Shown piece after piece: positions 1 through 11,768 of a stretch of DNA of 64,000 nucleotides. The notes under the pieces were generated by a model. The model saw only the letters and a list, made by a program, of their open reading frames with translations. It did not search any database and was not told the DNA's origin. The position numbers were made by a program, and so were the translations under genes. The stretch's first letter is position 1, and the number at the start of each line of letters is the position of its first letter. Source of the DNA: Cymodocea nodosa (taxonomy: Eukaryota > Streptophyta > Magnoliopsida > Alismatales > Cymodoceaceae); contig CM072345.1 of the NCBI GenBank assembly GCA_036874045.1, positions 5,977,501 to 6,041,500 on the forward strand, read 5' to 3'.

Positions 1-1601
1 AAATTTCCATTCTTGACCAGATTGCTATAAAAAGCTGCAATAAGCTCTGTGTATTGCTTCCATTTCGTTCCTACTGGTAAGAATTTAATGAGGCCTTGAA
101 ACTCAAATAGATCTCTTATTTCCATCAAATTTCTGAATTTTATTGGACGAGCATGCAGAATCTGACATGCAATCAGATTATTGTATTTCTGCAATGCTTC
201 TTCAGATCTAAAATGAATTGTATTACCTTGAATGTTTAACATTGTACACAAAGAAGGTGATACCTGAAGCCGTGATTCAGAGTTTAATTCATCTTCAGGA
301 ACCTCTTCTTCAAAATAAATGTCATGTTGTTCCTCTTCCAAAATATTATCTTGAAGCTGCTCAAGTAAGCTTGATTCTTCAGCTTCAATAGTGTTAGGAA
401 CATTGTCAATATGCTCAACATTCATCTATTCAGTCTCTATAAAATGTTCAGAGTACAATTTTTCTACAAATTCTACAGCCGGTGGATCTGTCTGTAATTG
501 TTCATTTTGTTCAACAGATATTTCCATTGATTCATGTTGTGAATTCTCAGACTCTGCTTCTATAGATTCCGTAGAAGGCTGGTTATCTTTTAGCTCTTCT
601 AGAGTCTTAACATTTTCAATATCTGCTACTCCAGATAATTCAACCTTTGAACTAGTTACTGCCTCAACATTGTCAATTATATCTGCAATAACTTGTTCAA
701 TGTCAGGTGCCTGATGCTCTGATTTGTCAATTTCTGCATCATCAGGACTTGTATTAATAGAAAAACTTGAGCTTATATTTGACTTGGATTTCTTCTCAAG
801 CTTTCTAGCAAGGGAAAATAAAGTCTCATTATCTTCATTAGTTTCAGTGTGTTCGAAACTGATGAGTTTATCAGATGCACAAAAAGGTACAATGTCTAGA
901 CATACATTGTCCTTTGAAAATAAATTTTCATCTGATTTTCCTTTTTCAATAGACTTTGTTTCCTTAGACATAATTTTTCTGACTTTCCTTCTTCTATAAC
1001 ATTTTTGTTTCTCCTTTTCAAGTATTGTTGTTTTCTTTTCAAATTGCTTCATGAAAGTTTTCTACTTTAATTCTTCTAAGGCACTTTCTATTGCAACGAC
1101 CTTTCGAAGACTATCAACTTTTGTTTTGTCTACAGCAATATCTGATTCTACTTGTTTTGAATATAAAGGAGTAGGGATAGCTGATTCATGCTCTTCCTCA
1201 AATACATGTAGTCTTGTACCGTTTATAGGAGTTTGAGGAGTTCTATTTGATGAACCTACACCTTTTTCCAAATATTTTGCATACTGTTCCAAAAATGCAA
1301 TCTCAACACATTTCATTCTGTATTCTCTATCATATTTACTTCAAATACCCATGTATGTAATACTTGCATCAGTATGTTGAAGTTCTTGTCTAACTTCATC
1401 TAATATATCCTGAGAAAAGAAGTAATCTCTATAAAGTTCTTCTAACCTTTTGTCCACTCGAAATATTTTCTTGAACCAAGTACGTGGAACTTCATCATTC
1501 TCTATCTCTTTTCCTTTTGCATCTCTTTTGCTTTTGCCTTTTCCTTTGCCACGACCTTTGTAGAACTTGGAGACCATCGTCGCAGGTTGTAATAGCAACA
1601 A
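1..1601 (-). pseudogene. env-like ORF with plant transposon protein domain, broken, runs off left edge
   Basis: One reading frame runs from 1601 to the window edge and is interrupted by stops at 1341-1343 (TGA), 1062-1064 (TAG) and 426-428 (TAG). The N-terminus is rich in Lys and Gly (GKGKGKSK), the middle is acidic and Glu/Ser-rich, and the C-terminal part seen here contains the motif MEIRDLFEFQGLIKF at about 85-126 followed by AAFYSNL. The same DLFEFQGLL...FYANL pattern occurs in the ORF at 44369-46181, so both belong to the plant ORF family called putative plant transposon protein (PF20167 type), which accompanies some copia and gypsy elements. Its function is unknown. The start could also be the second Met at about 1577. 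No membrane segment is visible, so env-like is a positional label only. Confidence 0.6.
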
Positions 1602-1964
1602 GCGGGAAAGATTTTCTTGACAAAGTTTACAAATAACCTAAGTCCTCGTGTTATAAGTGTTTAAATAGGGTTTTTAGGCATATAACTCAACGTGAAGATA
1701 AGTTGGGTTTAGAAATTAAGTAAATATTGAATAAAGTTTATTCAATCAAGGTACCCAAAATATTCAAGTATAACTCGTTGAGTTAACTAACCTAACAAGT
1801 AAAACGCTATCTAGAGGCAGTTTTACATGTTACCTTATCTAATATAACGTTTAGTTAGTACACTTAAACAAGTTTCGGATGCTTCCAACTAAAACCTTCC
1901 GAAAGCAACACACATGCTAAACTTAACATTATCTTGAGAACATTGTAAACTATTTGAACATTTT
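1602..1964. other. non-coding stretch, LTR-like or promoter-like upstream of the env-like ORF
   Basis: No ORF is present. On the minus strand a TATA-like TATTTAAAC lies at about 1660-1670, some 70 bases before the env-like start. The stretch carries TAACT-N3-CG type motifs (near 1686 and 1780) and CCTTCCGAAAG (near 1895), which are otherwise typical of the LTRs in this window. It may be an LTR remnant or an internal promoter; the sequence does not decide. Confidence 0.3.
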
Positions 1965-3085
1965 GTCTTTTGAATCTAGAATAGTTTATTTGTCTTTTTA
2001 AATTATTTCATCAAGATTTTAAGAGGACATTAATTTAGATTAACTAAGATTTGTATTTTAAATTATATTAATTTGTTTTTGACATTGTTAATGCTCCCCT
2101 TACAAATATACTTCAAATATATTCAATCAAAATACAAAATATATTTGTAGTGACAATAGATGTTAAGTATAACTATACTTTTACATTTTCTTTTCAAAGA
2201 CATCCATTATCCTGACATCATCAAAAATGATTTCCAGAATCAATTCCTACTGTATATGAATCAAAACACAACTTTGAACTCAATTCGATTAATTCAAGGA
2301 GAATAAAAGAATGTATTTCAAATAAACGTTTTCAAAAGTACTAATGTTGATTCAATAAATCAGTAGTCATATTGGTATAAACTATATGCGATTCAAAGAT
2401 ATCTGTAATTAATGAAACAACTTTTTCTTTTCAAAATAGTAAATATTGATAATTTTCTTTAAAAGTTAGTTTGAAAAGCTTGAACATACAAGAGCTTTCT
2501 AATGTACCCGTGTAATGAGCTTTTAGTCAATAATCTCAGATCTGATCAGGACCTTAGGTTGCCAGATTTAAAGAATCCTTTTTTAAGACAACAATCCATA
2601 CATACCTATCTGCTCAAGTACAAAAGGCTCGTAATTAAACTGATCAATAAACTCTCAAAGATTTTCACTTTGTAAGCACTTTTCATTTTAAGCACAGTAT
2701 ATATGTATTCCATTAATACAGATGCAATAAAACACAAATCTCATACAATTTTTACTTCTATGATTGTACTGAGAATATGAATCAGTTTCAATAAGCTTAT
2801 ACTTTTGATTAACAGTTTAAGATGAGTTACATATAACTTATTCTACAAGTTTAATCAATTAAGTCAAATTTATGCATGATCATATGCATTTTCCTTGATT
2901 CAAAGAAAACATTTAATCAAAATTTCAGAATGTCAGAAGTATTTAATGTTTTTTATTTACACTTCCACTTAAAATCGTAAAAACCATTAAAATTGATAAA
3001 CTACTTAAAATTAATAAGATACTACTATGATTTTACAATAAATACATAGTATCTTAAGCAGCAGTTTAGATATTACTTTAGATAT
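1965..3085 (-). repeat. 1.1-kb non-coding module shared with the Athila 3' regions
   Basis: This stretch has no ORF but is clearly similar to 39110-40220 and 48290-49360. The best-conserved part is 2475-2660, which contains GAGCTTTCTAATGTACC, GATCAGGA, TTAGGTTGCCAGATTT and CTCAAGTACAAAAGGCTCGT. Flanking parts also align, including ATTAATACAGATGCA and AAAATCGT. Here it lies between a copia pol gene and an env-like ORF, whereas in the Athila copies it lies between two polypurine-tract modules next to the LTR. Confidence 0.7.
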
Positions 3086-3163
3086 TTATAATAAGTATAT
3101 AATATCTATGAGGTGAACAACATCATCAATAATATTTATCTTTTTATGTGGAGTTTAAGCATT

Positions 3164-6100
3164 TTACACATCACATAGCCTACAAATACCTAAATTTAAT
3201 CTAATGTTGCAGAATGTATTTTCGTCTAGAGGTTTTGTAAATATATCAGCTAATTGATTTTTACTAGACACAAATTCTAATTTAATTTTTCCTTTAATTA
3301 CGTTATCTCTTAGAAAATGATGTCTAACCTCTATATGCTTTGCTCTTGAATGTAATACAGGATTTTTGGAAAGATTTATTGTAGAACTACTGTCACAATA
3401 AATCTCAGTTGTATCATAAGATAATCCAAAATCTTCTAAAGTTTGCCTTATCCATAGAATTTGAGTGCAACATAGTGCAGCAGCAACATATTCAGCTTCT
3501 GTAGTAGAAAGTGCTACACAGTTTTGTTTTTTACTAAACCATGACATCAAATTATTTCCCAATAATTTACATGTGCCACTGGTACTCTTTCTATCAGATT
3601 TAGATCCTGCATAATCAACATCAGTATATCTTATAAGATCTATTGAACTATCCTTAGAATAATACAATCTGAAATTTTTAGTTCCTTGTATATATCTAAA
3701 TATTCTTTTAACTGCTATTAAGTGTGATTCTTTAGGATTAGATTGAAATCTAGCACAAACACACACAACAAACATAATATCAGGTCTACTAGCAGTCAAA
3801 TAAAGTAAAGAACGAATCATACATCTGTATTTTCTTTGATCTATAGATTTTCCTATGTCATCAATATCTAACTTTAAAGTAGTACTCATAGGAGTTCCTC
3901 GAATCCTTGTATCATTAAAATTAAATTTCTTAAGCATTTCATCTGCATATTTTTCCTGATTTAAAAATATACCTTTATCCATTTGCTTAATTTGAAGTCC
4001 TAGAAAATATGAAAGTTCTCCTATCATACTCATTTCAAACTGATTAGTCATCTCTTTAGAGAATTTTTCTATCAACTTATCAGAGGTTGCTCCAAAGATT
4101 ATATCATCCACGTATATTTGAACAACAATCTGATCTTTACCATCTCTGTTAATAAATAGAGTATGATCTACTTTTCCCATGATATAGCCTTTTTCTATTA
4201 AAAAAGTAGACAATCTTTCATACCATGATCTATGTGCTTGCTTCAAACCATATAAGGCTTTCTTCAATTTATACACAAAGTCAGGATTTTTAATATCTTC
4301 AAATCCAAGTGGTTGTTTTACATAGACTTCTTCATTAATTAAACCATTTAGAAATGCACTCTTTACATCCATTTGATATAATTTAAAATCCATATAACAA
4401 GCATAGACCAATAATATTCTGATACTTTCTAACCTAGCCATAGGAGCAAATGTTTCATCATAATCTAATCCTTCTTCCTGTGTATACCCTTGTGCAACTA
4501 ATCTAGCTTTATTCCTTATAATTTGACCAGTTTCGTTAGTTTTGTTTCTAAAGATCCACTTTGTACCTATTATGGACTGATTTTCTGGTGGAGAGACTAA
4601 TTCCCATACATCATTTCTGATGAATTGATTTAGTTCTTCTTGCATTGCCACTATCCAATTTTCATCAGATAATGCTTCTTGTATATTCCTTGGTTCCACC
4701 ATAGAAACAAACATACACATACTATTTAAATTTACTGAAGCTCTAGTTTTAACTCCCTCATTAATATTACCAATGACTTGAGTAATGGGATGTGATGAAG
4801 AATAACGCCAATTTCTCTAATTTTCCTCAATATTCCCATCAACATCTGAAAGTCCATCACTTTCATCATTAGTTTGATCATTTATGTTCATATTTTTGAT
4901 TTTCTCAGATAAATCATCAATCTCTCTATTGATCTCTAACTCATTTGGAAAATTGATCATGTCATCATTATCAGCTTTAGATTGAGATTCTCTAAGAGAA
5001 TTTTCATTGAAGCTTACATGGAGGGTTTCTTCAATAGTCCTAGAAGTTTTATTATATACTCTATAGGCTTTACTTCTAGTAGAGTAACCTACAAAACTTC
5101 CTTCATTCGATTTGACTTGAAATTTATCCCTTTTATCCTTAGTATTAAGAATAAAACACTTGCACCCAAATGGTTTCATATTGGAAACTTTTGGAACCCT
5201 ATTAAACATAATTTCAAAAGGAGTTTTATTAACATGAGGTCTTAAATGACTTCTGTTAATAACATAACAAGCTGTATTCACTGCTTCAGCCCAAAGATTT
5301 TGAGGTAACTTATGTTCATTCAACATAGTTCTGGCCATTTCTTGAAGTGATCTATTTTTTCTCTCAACAACACCATTTTGACACGGTGCTCTTGGAAAAG
5401 AAAATCTGTGATCAATGCCATGCTCATTACAATAGTTATCCATTTGATCATTATCAAATTCAGTTCCATGATCACTCCTAAGTTTTTGAATAGAGACACT
5501 TTGCTCATTTTGAACAAAATTGCAAAACATTTTAAATTTTTCAAAAACTTCTGTCTTAGATGCTAGAAAATATACCCAAGTGTATCTAGAGAAGTCATCT
5601 ACTAAAACAAATACATACCGTTTACCACCAAGACTCATGATTCTTGTTGGTCCAAATAGATCCATATGTATAAGTTCTAAGACTCTCTTGCTTGAAATAT
5701 CAGTTTTGAATTTAAAAGAGTTTTTGTGAAGTTTACTTAACTCACATGCATCACACATAAAGTTCTTTGAGTATTTAATCTTTGGTAAACCTCTCACTAA
5801 ATGTTTTCTAGATAGTTTATGTAACAGTCTCATATTTATATGCCCAATCCTTCTATGCCATAGATATGCATCACTAGTTTCAGCTAGCAAACATGAATTT
5901 AAATCAACTGCACTAGAAGGAAAAGATAAAATACATACAGAACCTTTTCTTTTAGCAATAAACTTAATTTCATCTGTATTTTTATCAATTATTTTGCATA
6001 CATTATCTTCAAACACTACATAATATCTATTTTCAGTTAGTTTTATGACACTCAGCAAATTAAATCCTAGGTTTTCTACATATAGTACATTCGAAATAAC

Positions 6101-7555
6101 ACAAGTAGGAGTTATTTGAACATTGCCCATACCTATGATTTTATCTTTGCTTTTGTTTCCAAATGTTACACTTCCTTTCATGGTATTTGTAAAATTTTGT
6201 AATAGACTTTTTTGTCCGGTCATGTGACTTGACGCTCCACTATCCAAGATCCATTTTGATGTTGTTTCCTCCTGCAACACAAATTAAGAAAAAGTTTTTC
6301 TTGGTACCCAATGTTGTTGAGGACCAAGTTCATTAAACACGTATTTCTTCTTTTTGTTTAAAAATAGTTTAACATTATCATTTATATTCTTATTAGTTGT
6401 AAGTACTATTAATTTATCATTAGCTTCATACTCACATATAGCATTATTGCTCTTGCAATCATTCTTTTTGTTTTCAGATGTAGTATAATCAAGACCAAAC
6501 ATATTTTTATCAGATGTTAATTTATTTTGGTCATGCTTATACATTTCTGTAAGTTCATACCAAGATTTTGTACTTGTATTAACACTTTTCGTACATACAA
6601 AATCTTTTTCTGCACAAGAATTTTTTGTTTTATCACATGCAAAATGAGTAATTGGTCTAATACCAGTGTATTGAATTACATGCTCAGGTTTCTGAATTTT
6701 CAGTTTACTACAATTGTCTGAAATTTTAGAAACATTAGAAACTGAATTTCCAGAACAAGAAACAAGATTTTTAGAAACATTTATAGTCATGTTAGAAGTA
6801 CAATTTGACAAATCACATTGATTTATATTATTACTGTATGATTCATCCCTTGAAGTATCTACTTCTACATATTTATTACCTTGTTTCATAATAAAAGGAA
6901 TTTTAGTCTTAGATTTACTTGAACTGCAACTAATAAATCCTTTATTGGCTTGAGATTCGGGATAATCAAATCCTAAGCCAAATTTATAAGACACTGCAGG
7001 GGTACTAGTTAGTTTGTCTAACTTAGTTTGACTTAAATTCCATTTCTCAAAGGTAGAATTTAAATCTTGCTCTCTTAGTTTTAATTTATCTATTTCTAAT
7101 TCAAGTTCATTTATATTGTTTCTCAACATTTCATTTTCAGATTCTATCTTTAATTTTTCAGCATTTATATTCTGTATTTGTTCATGCAAGATACATTCAT
7201 TAAATCTAAATTTTTGCAAATCTCTAGCATGATTTTCATTATCACATTTAAACTTTTCTAAAGTAGTAGACAGGAAACAATTTTCTTCTTCCATAATGGA
7301 TGAAGATTTTCTAATATTCTTATTTTTCAATTTACATACTTTAAGTTTTTGTAATAATGCATGATAAGCACATAATAATTCATCAAAGTTGAAATCTGAA
7401 TGACTTTCAGGATCAGATATTACCTCAGACTCATCTGCCATGAAGCACACATGAGCAACGTCTTCTAACTCTTGTTCTCCTTTTGAATGTGAAGATTTTG
7501 ATGCTGATTCCTCAGATTCAGACTCTTCAGACGTGTCATCCCAAGTGACCTTCAA
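3164..7555 (-). pseudogene. Copia-1 gag C-terminus and pol polyprotein (protease, integrase, RT, RNase H)
   Basis: A single frame of about 1,460 codons runs to the stop at 3164 with only two internal stops, at 6284-6286 (TAA) and 4817-4819 (TAG). In order: a coiled-coil gag C-terminal region (about 7300-6990); the aspartic protease motif LDSGASSHMTG (about 6244); the integrase zinc region with WHRRIGH and CDAC (about 5860-5720); the integrase core with HMDLFGP, SDHGTEF and NGVVERKN supplying D, D and E; the RVT_2 reverse transcriptase with YVDDIIFG at 4103-4114; and RNase H with YTDVDYAG and STTEAEY. It would make the copia proteins for reverse transcription and insertion. RNase H has DVD where DAD is usual. 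The lesions are few, so this is a relatively young copy. A lost T near 7571 puts the upstream gag in another frame. Confidence 0.92.
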
Positions 7556-8532
7556 AGCCTTTTTCTTGTAAAATTTTTCTGAGTTTTCTGAGCCGTCTTC
7601 TTCTGATTTGTCCTACTTTGATTTTCATTTTTCCTCATAGGACAATCTGGAGAAAGATGTCCAGGTTTCTTACAGTTGTAACATACATACTTTCTAGATG
7701 AAGAATTCTTGTCATTCAATTGTTTTGACATTGAGGGTTTATCATTTTTATTCCTTTGCTGTTTCCTAGTTTTCCATGCTTTCTTGAATTTCCTAGTCAG
7801 CAAAATCAAATCCTCGTCAGAATCAGTAGATATATCAGAATCTGAATTAATTTCGAAGGCTATTTCTTTCTTCATTTTTAGTTTGTTGTGACTTAGTGAT
7901 TCATTTAATTGAACTTCATAAGCTGTTAAATTTCCTATAAGTTCATTCATAGAATAAACATTTAAATCTCGTGATTCGTCAATTGATGTTACTTTCTAAG
8001 ATCATTTAGAACTTAGGGATCTAAGAATTTTCCTCACCAAATCCTTTTGTTCAAAATTCTTTCCTAAACATTTTAAAGAGTTTATGATATCAAGAAATCT
8101 GGATAACATCTCAGAAATAGTTTCGTCTTCATGCATCTTAAAGAGTTCATACTTACGAATCAACATGTTTATTTTTGTCTCTTTAACTTGAGAAATACCT
8201 TCATGTGAAACTTCTAATGCATGCCACACCTCATAAGTAGATTTATATGTCGACACTTTACTGAACTGTTCATAACTCAATGCACAAAATAAAATATTTA
8301 AGCCCTTAGCATTCAAAGTTTCATTTTCTTTTTCAGTAATTGTCCAAGTATTATAAGGAGTAGTTAACGGAGTATATGGTTTAGAAATCATGAACCACAA
8401 CTTATGATCTATACTTTGAAGAAAAACAGTCATCCTATATTTCCAATATTCAAAATGTATTCCATCATATAAAGGAGGACAATTAAGATTTTGGCCTTCA
8501 TATAAAGAAAAATTACCATTTCCAATAGCCAT
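7552..8532 (-). pseudogene. Copia-1 gag (capsid and zinc knuckle)
   Basis: The frame starts at 8532 (MAIGNGNFSLYEGQ) and shows the copia UBN2/Retrotran_gag_2 domain: PPLYDG...YWKYRM, a long helical middle, and ETKINMLIRKYELFKM...MLSRF near the end of the first 176 residues. Two stops close together at 8002 and 7996 interrupt it; the frame then continues to the zinc knuckle CYNCKKPGHLSPDC (about 7690-7650) and ends at 7552. At the 3' end a T run near 7571 is one base too short to join the pol frame, so gag and pol were probably one continuous polyprotein. Start choice rests on position just after the primer-binding site (about 190 bases) and on fit to family length. Confidence 0.9.
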
Positions 8533-8718
8533 TTTACCTTAGATTTTTCAACCTATTTGATTTTAAACAGTCTAAAAACTTTAAAACAACTTGAGCCTTA
8601 AATCAATAAAGTTAAACGTATGCTCAGATATTAATTTCTGTTTAAAAACAAGGAAGGTAGAATAAGCAATGATATTAAATAAGTTGGTATCGATTTTATA
8701 TCAAAGATTATTAACAAA

Positions 8719-8730
8719 GCTCTAATACCA
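8719..8730 (-). other. Primer-binding site of Copia-1 (tRNA-iMet type)
   Basis: The minus strand reads TGGTATTAGAGC directly after the LTR end CCTACA plus two bases. The usual plant copia site complementary to initiator tRNA-Met is TGGTATCAGAGC, so one base differs. Confidence 0.9.
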
Positions 8731-8732
8731 CT

Positions 8733-8890
8733 TGTAGGATCGTATGGCTACACAAGAGGGGGGTGAATTGTGTATTTTTAATATTTTCTAAAATATAATT
8801 GAAACTTTAAAACTCAAAAACAAGTCGAGACATTGTTTTCATAAAATCATTTTTATTCAAGGTTTCAATTACAATATACAATTCAATTCT
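8733..8890 (-). repeat. 5' LTR of Copia-1, truncated to about 158 bases
   Basis: The sequence matches the 3' end of the solo LTRs at 10480-14240: on the plus strand TGTAGGATCGTATGGC, then ACAAGTCGAGACA, then TTCAAGGTTTCAATTACA. At 8890/8891 the LTR stops and a PIF/Harbinger transposase exon begins, whereas in the copy at 12050 the LTR goes on with CAGAAATTGTAGATGC. Confidence 0.85.
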
Positions 8891-9778
8891 CCTTATTTCA
8901 AGGTGAGTTAATGTTATATTTCAATGTCTTCTTTAGTATTTAGTGTTCTTTATTATGTATATTCTTTTTTCTTTTAGGATTGTATTGGGGCAATTGATGG
9001 TACCCATGTCAAAGCTACAATTTATGGTGAAGAAATTACATGTTGGAGGAATAGAAAAGGTGAATTATCACAAAATGTATTAGTAGCATGTAATTTTGAT
9101 ATAGAAAGTGCTTATGTTCTTAGTGGATGGGAAGAATCAATAGTTGATGCTCGTATTCTTCATAATGCACTTTCTCGACGTAATGCTTTTAAGGTTCCAC
9201 CAGGTATGATATTAATAAAAATAATGGGAATACTTTTGTATAGTAGAAATTGTGGAATTAATGTTTCTAACATTATATTCAAAACTTCTGTATAAATTGC
9301 AGGTAAATATTACATGGGAGATGCTGGTTTTCCTAATAGGCCAGAATTTATTGTATCATTTCGAGGTGTAAGATATCACTTGAATGATTATAATGCTAAT
9401 AGACTTCCAATGAATGCAATTGAAAATTTCAATTGTAGGCATTCATAGTTAAGGACAGTAATTGAGCGTACATTTGGAATAATCAAACATCGATTCTCAA
9501 TTTTACGAGGTTATATGCCATTTCCTTTTGAAACACAAGGAAAGATTGTATTGGCATGTTTTTTAGTTTACAATTTTATTTGGAAAGCAGATAAAATAGA
9601 TTTACTTGAATATGAGCAAGAAGAATTACAAGGAATGCCAAATGATAATGTTCAACAAACTTTCACAGAAGAAGCTACATCTGCTACTATTGAATCAAGT
9701 CAGGATTATACAAAACAAATTGCTAATACAATACGTACCAATATTATGAGAGATATGTGGAACAATAGAGAGATGTGA
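8891..9778 (+). pseudogene. PIF/Harbinger transposase (DDE_Tnp_4 / HARBI1-like), N-terminus lost
   Basis: Three exon parts are visible. The first retains only PYFK (8891-8902) before a GTGAGT donor; intron 8903-8977 ends in TTTTAG; the second exon (8978-9203) begins DCIGAIDGTHV; intron 9204-9302 runs GTATGA...TTGCAG; the third exon continues to the stop at 9776-9778. The DDE residues are all present: D in AIDGTH, D in GDAGF, and E in VIERTFG. One in-frame TAG (9448-9450, after FNCRHS) breaks the third exon. The enzyme would cut and paste Harbinger elements as a nuclease in the nucleus. Intron positions and motifs make the family call firm. Confidence 0.9.
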
Positions 9779-10111
9779 TATGTATTTTATGTTGTAAATT
9801 TCTTGTATTATTTATGACAAATTTTCTTATTCTCTATCTTCCAAACATGAACAATAAATATTGAATTTAGTTAGTCCTCAATATTTTCTAATCTATGAAT
9901 AAGCATACATATTTTACATTCTATAATTTTTTATCATTTTCTATTCCATGTACAAACAAACATATTTCAAATGCCATCATTTTCTGTTATGTGCACAAAC
10001 ACTCTGATTTTCTATAGATTTTCCGTTACTTTTTGTTATTTTCCTTTCTGATGTTTTCTATAGTTTTCTATCATTTTCTTTCTGACATTTTCCAGGTGTA
10101 TAAACACCCCC
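8891..10111 (+). mobile_element. PIF/Harbinger DNA transposon, 5' truncated
   Basis: The right terminus is present: the tail ends ...GGTGTATAAACACCCCC followed by TAA (10112-10114), which fits a PIF/Harbinger terminal inverted repeat beginning GGGGGTGTTT and a TWA target site. The left terminus and the N-terminal part of the transposase are missing and replaced by the truncated Copia-1 LTR. The part after the gene (9779-10111) is AT-rich and non-coding. Confidence 0.75.
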
Positions 10112-10479
10112 TAACTTTTAAGCTTTAATCTAACCAAAGCTTTTAATTTTTTTTAAAATTTTATTTAAGCTTTAGTTGAAGCACAACTTCTTGAAGTCCA
10201 ACCAAAGTTTTTTGATTTGAGGTCCCACCAAAGTTTTTTTATTTTTTTAAATCTTATTTTAAGCTTCAATCAACCGTCCAACCGAAGCTAAAGTTTTTCA
10301 ATTTTTTTAAATTTTGTTTTAAGCTTAGGTCAACTATCAAATCGAAACTAAAGGTTTTTATTTTTTATTTGCTTTTTATATATATATATATTTTATATTA
10401 AAATTAAAAATAAGAATAAGAAAATTACAACATTACTCATGATTCATCACATTATTTTATTTATAAATACAAGAACATC
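10112..10479. repeat. AT-rich flank with degenerate tandem units
   Basis: No ORF is visible. From 10115 to about 10360 a loose unit of 60-90 bases recurs with TTTTAAGCTT, ACCAAAGC or ACCGAAGC and T-rich spacers. A TA run lies at 10378-10392. The stretch ends at the target site of the outer solo LTR. Confidence 0.45.
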
Positions 10480-11480
10480 TATTGAGTATTATATTTTGAT
10501 GATGTGTGTAAAACGTAAGTAATCATATTTAATCAATTAATATTGTTTGTAAAAGTAAATTAAGAACATTGATTAATATAGAAAAATTTTAATGTTATAT
10601 ACTTGTCTGTAATTGATCTGGAATTATGTTAAGTTAAATAACTTGTTGTTAAGTTATACTAACTTTTGATTTAACTAAATGATAAGTTAATATATGTTTT
10701 TATTGTAAAGCATGATGTGTTTTAATGTTATAGTTTTGTATCATATATAGTGCACATTAAGACAACTTGTTAAGTTAGCATTCTTTTTGTAAAAAGGTCA
10801 TGTGAGAACCTGTTATGTTATAGGCTTAAAGATTAAAAAGAGGTCATGTGAGAACTTATTGAGTTAATGAAAAAAACGTTAAGTTTCATAAATGAACTCG
10901 TTAAGTTAGAATTATGCACGTGGTGAATCTAAAGTTTACGAATGTTATCTTATATCACGTAAGTTACACCTGCTTAACTTGTTAAGTTAACATAACTACA
11001 TGCATTGAGTTGCTTAATTAAATACTAAAGCAACGTGTTAGGTTAACATTATAAAGTTATTATTCTTGCACGTGATAAATATATTATTGTTTTAAAATAT
11101 TTATTTATATACTAGTTTGTTGAGTTAACCGTAATACCACAAACTTAATTCATTGAGTTATCAACTTACACAACATAGCATGTCACATGTATGACACATG
11201 CTAAATTCGTTAAGTTAGACACATTGAGTTATAAGTCTATTTGTTTTACGCATTTAGTTAGTATTAATATGACTTGTTACTACATTTGATGAAAAGTTTT
11301 AGACAATAAAGTTTATTTTGTAGGAAATTTTTCAGAAGATCGAGGATCGATGATTCAAGAAAATTCAAGAAGAAAATGTGGATCAGAATGTGTGTATTTT
11401 GAAAATTGAATTTGAAAGTAAAATAGAAGACGTGAAAAGTAGAGATTGATTGTGGAAAATATGTATGAAATGGAAATTGA

Positions 11481-11489
11481 TTATAAAAG
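11481..11489 (+). promoter_or_regulatory. TATA box in Copia-1-family LTR
   Basis: TTATAAAAG is followed within about 100 bases by conserved R-region sequence. The same position in the LTR copy at 28977 reads ATATAAAAG (30074-30082). Confidence 0.6.
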
Positions 11490-11768
11490 GCATAAAATTC
11501 TCGTTGATCAGAGTATCCCTACATACCTAAAGAAATATTCTTTTAGGGATTAACACCTCTTAGGAGAAAACCTCTCAGAAAGAAGCAACTTCGGTGAAGA
11601 GGAGAATGTAAGATATTTGTCACTAAAGATTTGTAGAAGAAGAAAAAAAAGAAAATCTCAAACAAGAAGAAATGTTCTTTTAATTCCATAATTTAGTTTT
11701 CTCTATTTGTGAGTATGAAATTGATTAGATGAAGTATTGTCTCGTTGTATCATTGCATCTATCATTTC

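Larger units (their letters stand above)
1..8890 (-). mobile_element. Copia-1, SIRE-like copia element, 3' end beyond left edge
   Basis: Read on the minus strand the order is truncated 5' LTR (8733-8890), tRNA-iMet-type primer-binding site, gag, pol (protease, integrase, reverse transcriptase, RNase H), a 1.5-kb non-coding stretch and an env-like ORF that leaves the window. A third ORF after pol is typical of the SIRE/Maximus lineage. The 3' LTR is not in the window. Assignment of bases 1-3163 to this element rests on position and orientation only; part of it resembles the 3' region of the Athila elements at 39-40 kb and 48-49 kb. Confidence 0.7.
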
